In this document: positions 62,520-64,000 of the stretch, one piece after another | How positions within the stretch are numbered: the first letter of the stretch is position 1 | Layout of the letters: the number at the start of each line of letters is the position of its first letter | From: Ferruginibacter paludis | GTDB lineage: Bacteria; Bacteroidota; Bacteroidia; Chitinophagales; Chitinophagaceae | Reading direction: 5' to 3' | Assembly: GCF_030409685.1 (NCBI RefSeq) | Contig: NZ_JAUFQJ010000011.1 | Span: forward strand, 1 to 64,000 | DNA length: 64,000 bases | Translations under genes and position numbers: made by a program | Notes under the pieces: model-generated | What the model saw: the letters and a program-made list of their open reading frames with translations, nothing else | What the model was told of the DNA's origin: nothing | Database searches by the model: none

Positions 62520-62933
62520 TTATTTTTCTTTTGGTTCTTCCTGAAAAGTATGTTTTAAATCAACAAGCCATTTGCCATTTACTTTTACCACCTTTATCTC
62601 GTTGCGTATATCCTTTTTGTAGCTGTTTGAGTAATTGACAATGGTCACCGAGTCATTTACATTTTTGAGCTCATTAATGATTATGTCAGACTCTTTGTAT
62701 TTTTTCAGCTCTTCTTTATTTTTCCCTTCAAAATTTTTGCGTGACAAATCAAAATATTGATTGTTTATATCTTCATCCAGCACCAGCGATTTAGCTTCTG
62801 CAAAATTATTGTCCAGCACATCTTTTATGAAAGCCCTGGCAACATCAATGTCGGTGTTAGGAACAGTCCTGCTGTTATTGCAGGAGGCGCATGCGGCAAT
62901 AACCAGAAAAATAATGAACGATTTTATTTTCAT
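62520..62933 (-). CDS. Small lipoprotein, DUF4878-like
   Basis: 137 residues. A signal peptide with lipobox (FLVIAACASCNNS) predicts a lipoprotein. The rest has a pattern like DUF4878 or SnoaL-type proteins (ARAFIKDVLDNNFAEAKSLVLDEDIN, then NEIKVVKVNGKWLVDLKHTFQEE). Such proteins are small alpha+beta folds of unknown role. It is a single gene between ppa and phoH. Confidence 0.68.
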   Translation of the reverse strand: MKIKSFIIFLVIAACASCNNSRTVPNTDIDVARAFIKDVLDNNFAEAKSLVLDEDINNQYFDLSRKNFEGKNKEELKKYKESDIIINELKNVNDSVTIVNYSNSYKKDIRNEIKVVKVNGKWLVDLKHTFQEEPKEK

Positions 62934-63030
62934 AATTAAAGGTAAACCATCTTTATAATATGCAAGCTAAAAAAGCAGATCTTACTTGGCACCTCTGAAG
63001 ATAAGCCAGGTAAAAATTGTGCAGGTAATA

Positions 63031-63062
63031 AAAAAGAGGTAGTTGATGGCTACCTCTTTCAA
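63031..63062 (-). terminator. Terminator of phoH
   Basis: AAAGAGGTAG and CTACCTCTTT pair around a 7-base loop, with A and T tracts on both sides. It follows the phoH stop closely. Confidence 0.85.
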
Positions 63063-63076
63063 AAAAAATAATTGCT

Positions 63077-64000
63077 TTACCTGCGTTCATTGGCCATGTC
63101 AAATTCTTTGTCTTTGTCATATGCTTTAATGATTGCCTTTACCAGTTTATGGCGTACGACATCTTCTTCATCCAGTTCTATATGTGCTATACCATCTACG
63201 TTTTTCAAAATGCGCAAGGCTTTTTCAATACCGCTACGCATGTTTTTTGGCAGATCAACCTGTGTGGGATCCCCGGTGATAATTGCTTTTGCATTAGCAC
63301 CGATACGGGTTAAAAACATTTTTAATTGTCCATCATTTGTATTCTGGGCTTCATCTAAAATGATGAAAGCATTGTCAAGTGTGCGGCCTCGCATATACGC
63401 CAGGGGCGCTATTTCTATCGTGCGTGTGGTCATATAATAACCTAGTTTATCAGCAGGTATCATATCGTCCAGCGCATCGTATAAAGGCCGCAGATACGGA
63501 TCAATTTTTTCCTTCAGATCGCCCGGTAAAAATCCAAGATTTTCGCCGGCTTCAACTGCGGGTCTTGTTAAAATAATTTTTTTAACCGTTTTGTTTTTTA
63601 AAGCTCTCACTGCCAACGCCACCGCGGTATAAGTTTTACCCGTGCCCGCCGGCCCGATTGCAAAAACAATATCGTTTTTGTCAACCGCTGAAACCATTCT
63701 TTTTTGATTGGCGGTACGTGCTCTTACGGTTTTACCGTTGGGGCCAAATACCAATACATCATTGGGGTTACGATCAATAAAGTTGTCTACCACCTGCTGA
63801 TCATCACCGCCTAAAATCTGTTCAAAATAATTTTCACTCATGTGGCCGTTCTGTTCAATGTATTGAACAATGAGGTTGATTTTTTCTTTGGCATCTACAA
63901 TTTGCTCGGGAGCCCCGCTCAGTTTTACTTGTGTGCCTCTGCTTAAAATTTTTAAAAGGGGAAATTTCTTTTTCAGAATGTCGAGCTTACCATTGTTAAC
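63077..64000 (-). CDS. phoH: PhoH family protein (5' end outside the window)
   Basis: The frame is open from 63077 to the window end, giving 307 residues; the start lies beyond 64000. An in-frame ATG at 63841 is internal, because the upstream stretch (KKFPLLKILSRGTQVKLSGAPEQIVDAKEKINLIVQYIEQNGH) is a typical PhoH N-terminal KH-like segment. The ATPase core has Walker A GPAGTGKTYTAV, TRPAVEAGENLGFLPGD, Walker B FIILDEAQNTN and the GDPTQVDLP motif. It is a cytosolic RNA-binding ATPase of the phosphate-starvation PhoH family. Confidence 0.95.
   Translation of the reverse strand, partial: VNNGKLDILKKKFPLLKILSRGTQVKLSGAPEQIVDAKEKINLIVQYIEQNGHMSENYFEQILGGDDQQVVDNFIDRNPNDVLVFGPNGKTVRARTANQKRMVSAVDKNDIVFAIGPAGTGKTYTAVALAVRALKNKTVKKIILTRPAVEAGENLGFLPGDLKEKIDPYLRPLYDALDDMIPADKLGYYMTTRTIEIAPLAYMRGRTLDNAFIILDEAQNTNDGQLKMFLTRIGANAKAIITGDPTQVDLPKNMRSGIEKALRILKNVDGIAHIELDEEDVVRHKLVKAIIKAYDKDKEFDMANERR

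Overview
The window is a chromosomal segment of a member of the Bacteroidota, most likely family Chitinophagaceae (an inference from remembered protein resemblance, with no search run). Supporting signs are an AT-rich genome, Bacteroidota-type promoters (TAnnTTTG or TAnnTTCG at -7, with TTTG about 20 bases upstream in the best cases), a type IX secretion C-terminal sorting domain, two TonB-dependent or OMP barrel receptors with CarboxypepD-like N-domains, a CBM20-containing MalQ, a short SpeA-type arginine decarboxylase, and the miaB / sigma-54 activator / lptE / secG / mltG gene order. Nearly all of the sequence is coding.

Layout. 1-9246 is a plus-strand surface polysaccharide cluster: GT4, Gfo/Idh/MocA oxidoreductase, an aldo/keto-reductase-like protein, a DxD glycosyltransferase, GT2, a methyltransferase, a GT-C membrane transferase, then fcl and gmd for GDP-L-fucose. 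9247-11201 is a scar: a short gene remnant, a terminator and a degenerate IS481 element whose transposase is frameshifted. 11290-17527 holds an ABC-F ATPase, a DUF3347 protein, a TonB receptor and an unknown secreted protein. 17693-21107 is the canonical thrS-infC-rpmI-rplT translation block, followed by speA (21248). 22726-29241 carries a secreted protein, Hsp20, a bacilliredoxin, lgt and a second outer-membrane barrel. An intact IS4-family element with perfect ends and a 9-bp target duplication sits at 29309-30615, next to an orphan histidine kinase.

32338-38202 contains yajQ, type B L31, a GlmU-like protein, tpiA, a tiny membrane protein and malQ. 38207-44018 has an esterase lipoprotein, the initiator tRNA, era and der, a repeat-rich Ala/Lys lipoprotein, an ECF sigma factor with a probable membrane partner, and an L,D-transpeptidase. 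44022-53598 spans the 2-oxoacid dehydrogenase E2 gene, cinA, dacB, a DUF6526 protein, a 1051-residue T9SS cargo protein and lpdA (E3). 53797-61177 is a minus-strand envelope cluster read as miaB, sigma-54 activator, lptE, TPR-like protein, secG, mltG, yihY. 61412-64000 has a half-size TSUP transporter coupled to ppa, a small lipoprotein and phoH, which is cut by the window end.

I see no CRISPR array, prophage, restriction or defence island, or obvious new multi-gene system. The most distinctive items are the 18-bp perfect palindrome shared by the tpiA 3' end and a small-protein promoter, the repetitive lipoprotein with its own strong promoter, the AKR-like protein in the sugar cluster, the acidic-linker protein in the lptE-secG cluster, and the two contrasting insertion sequences.
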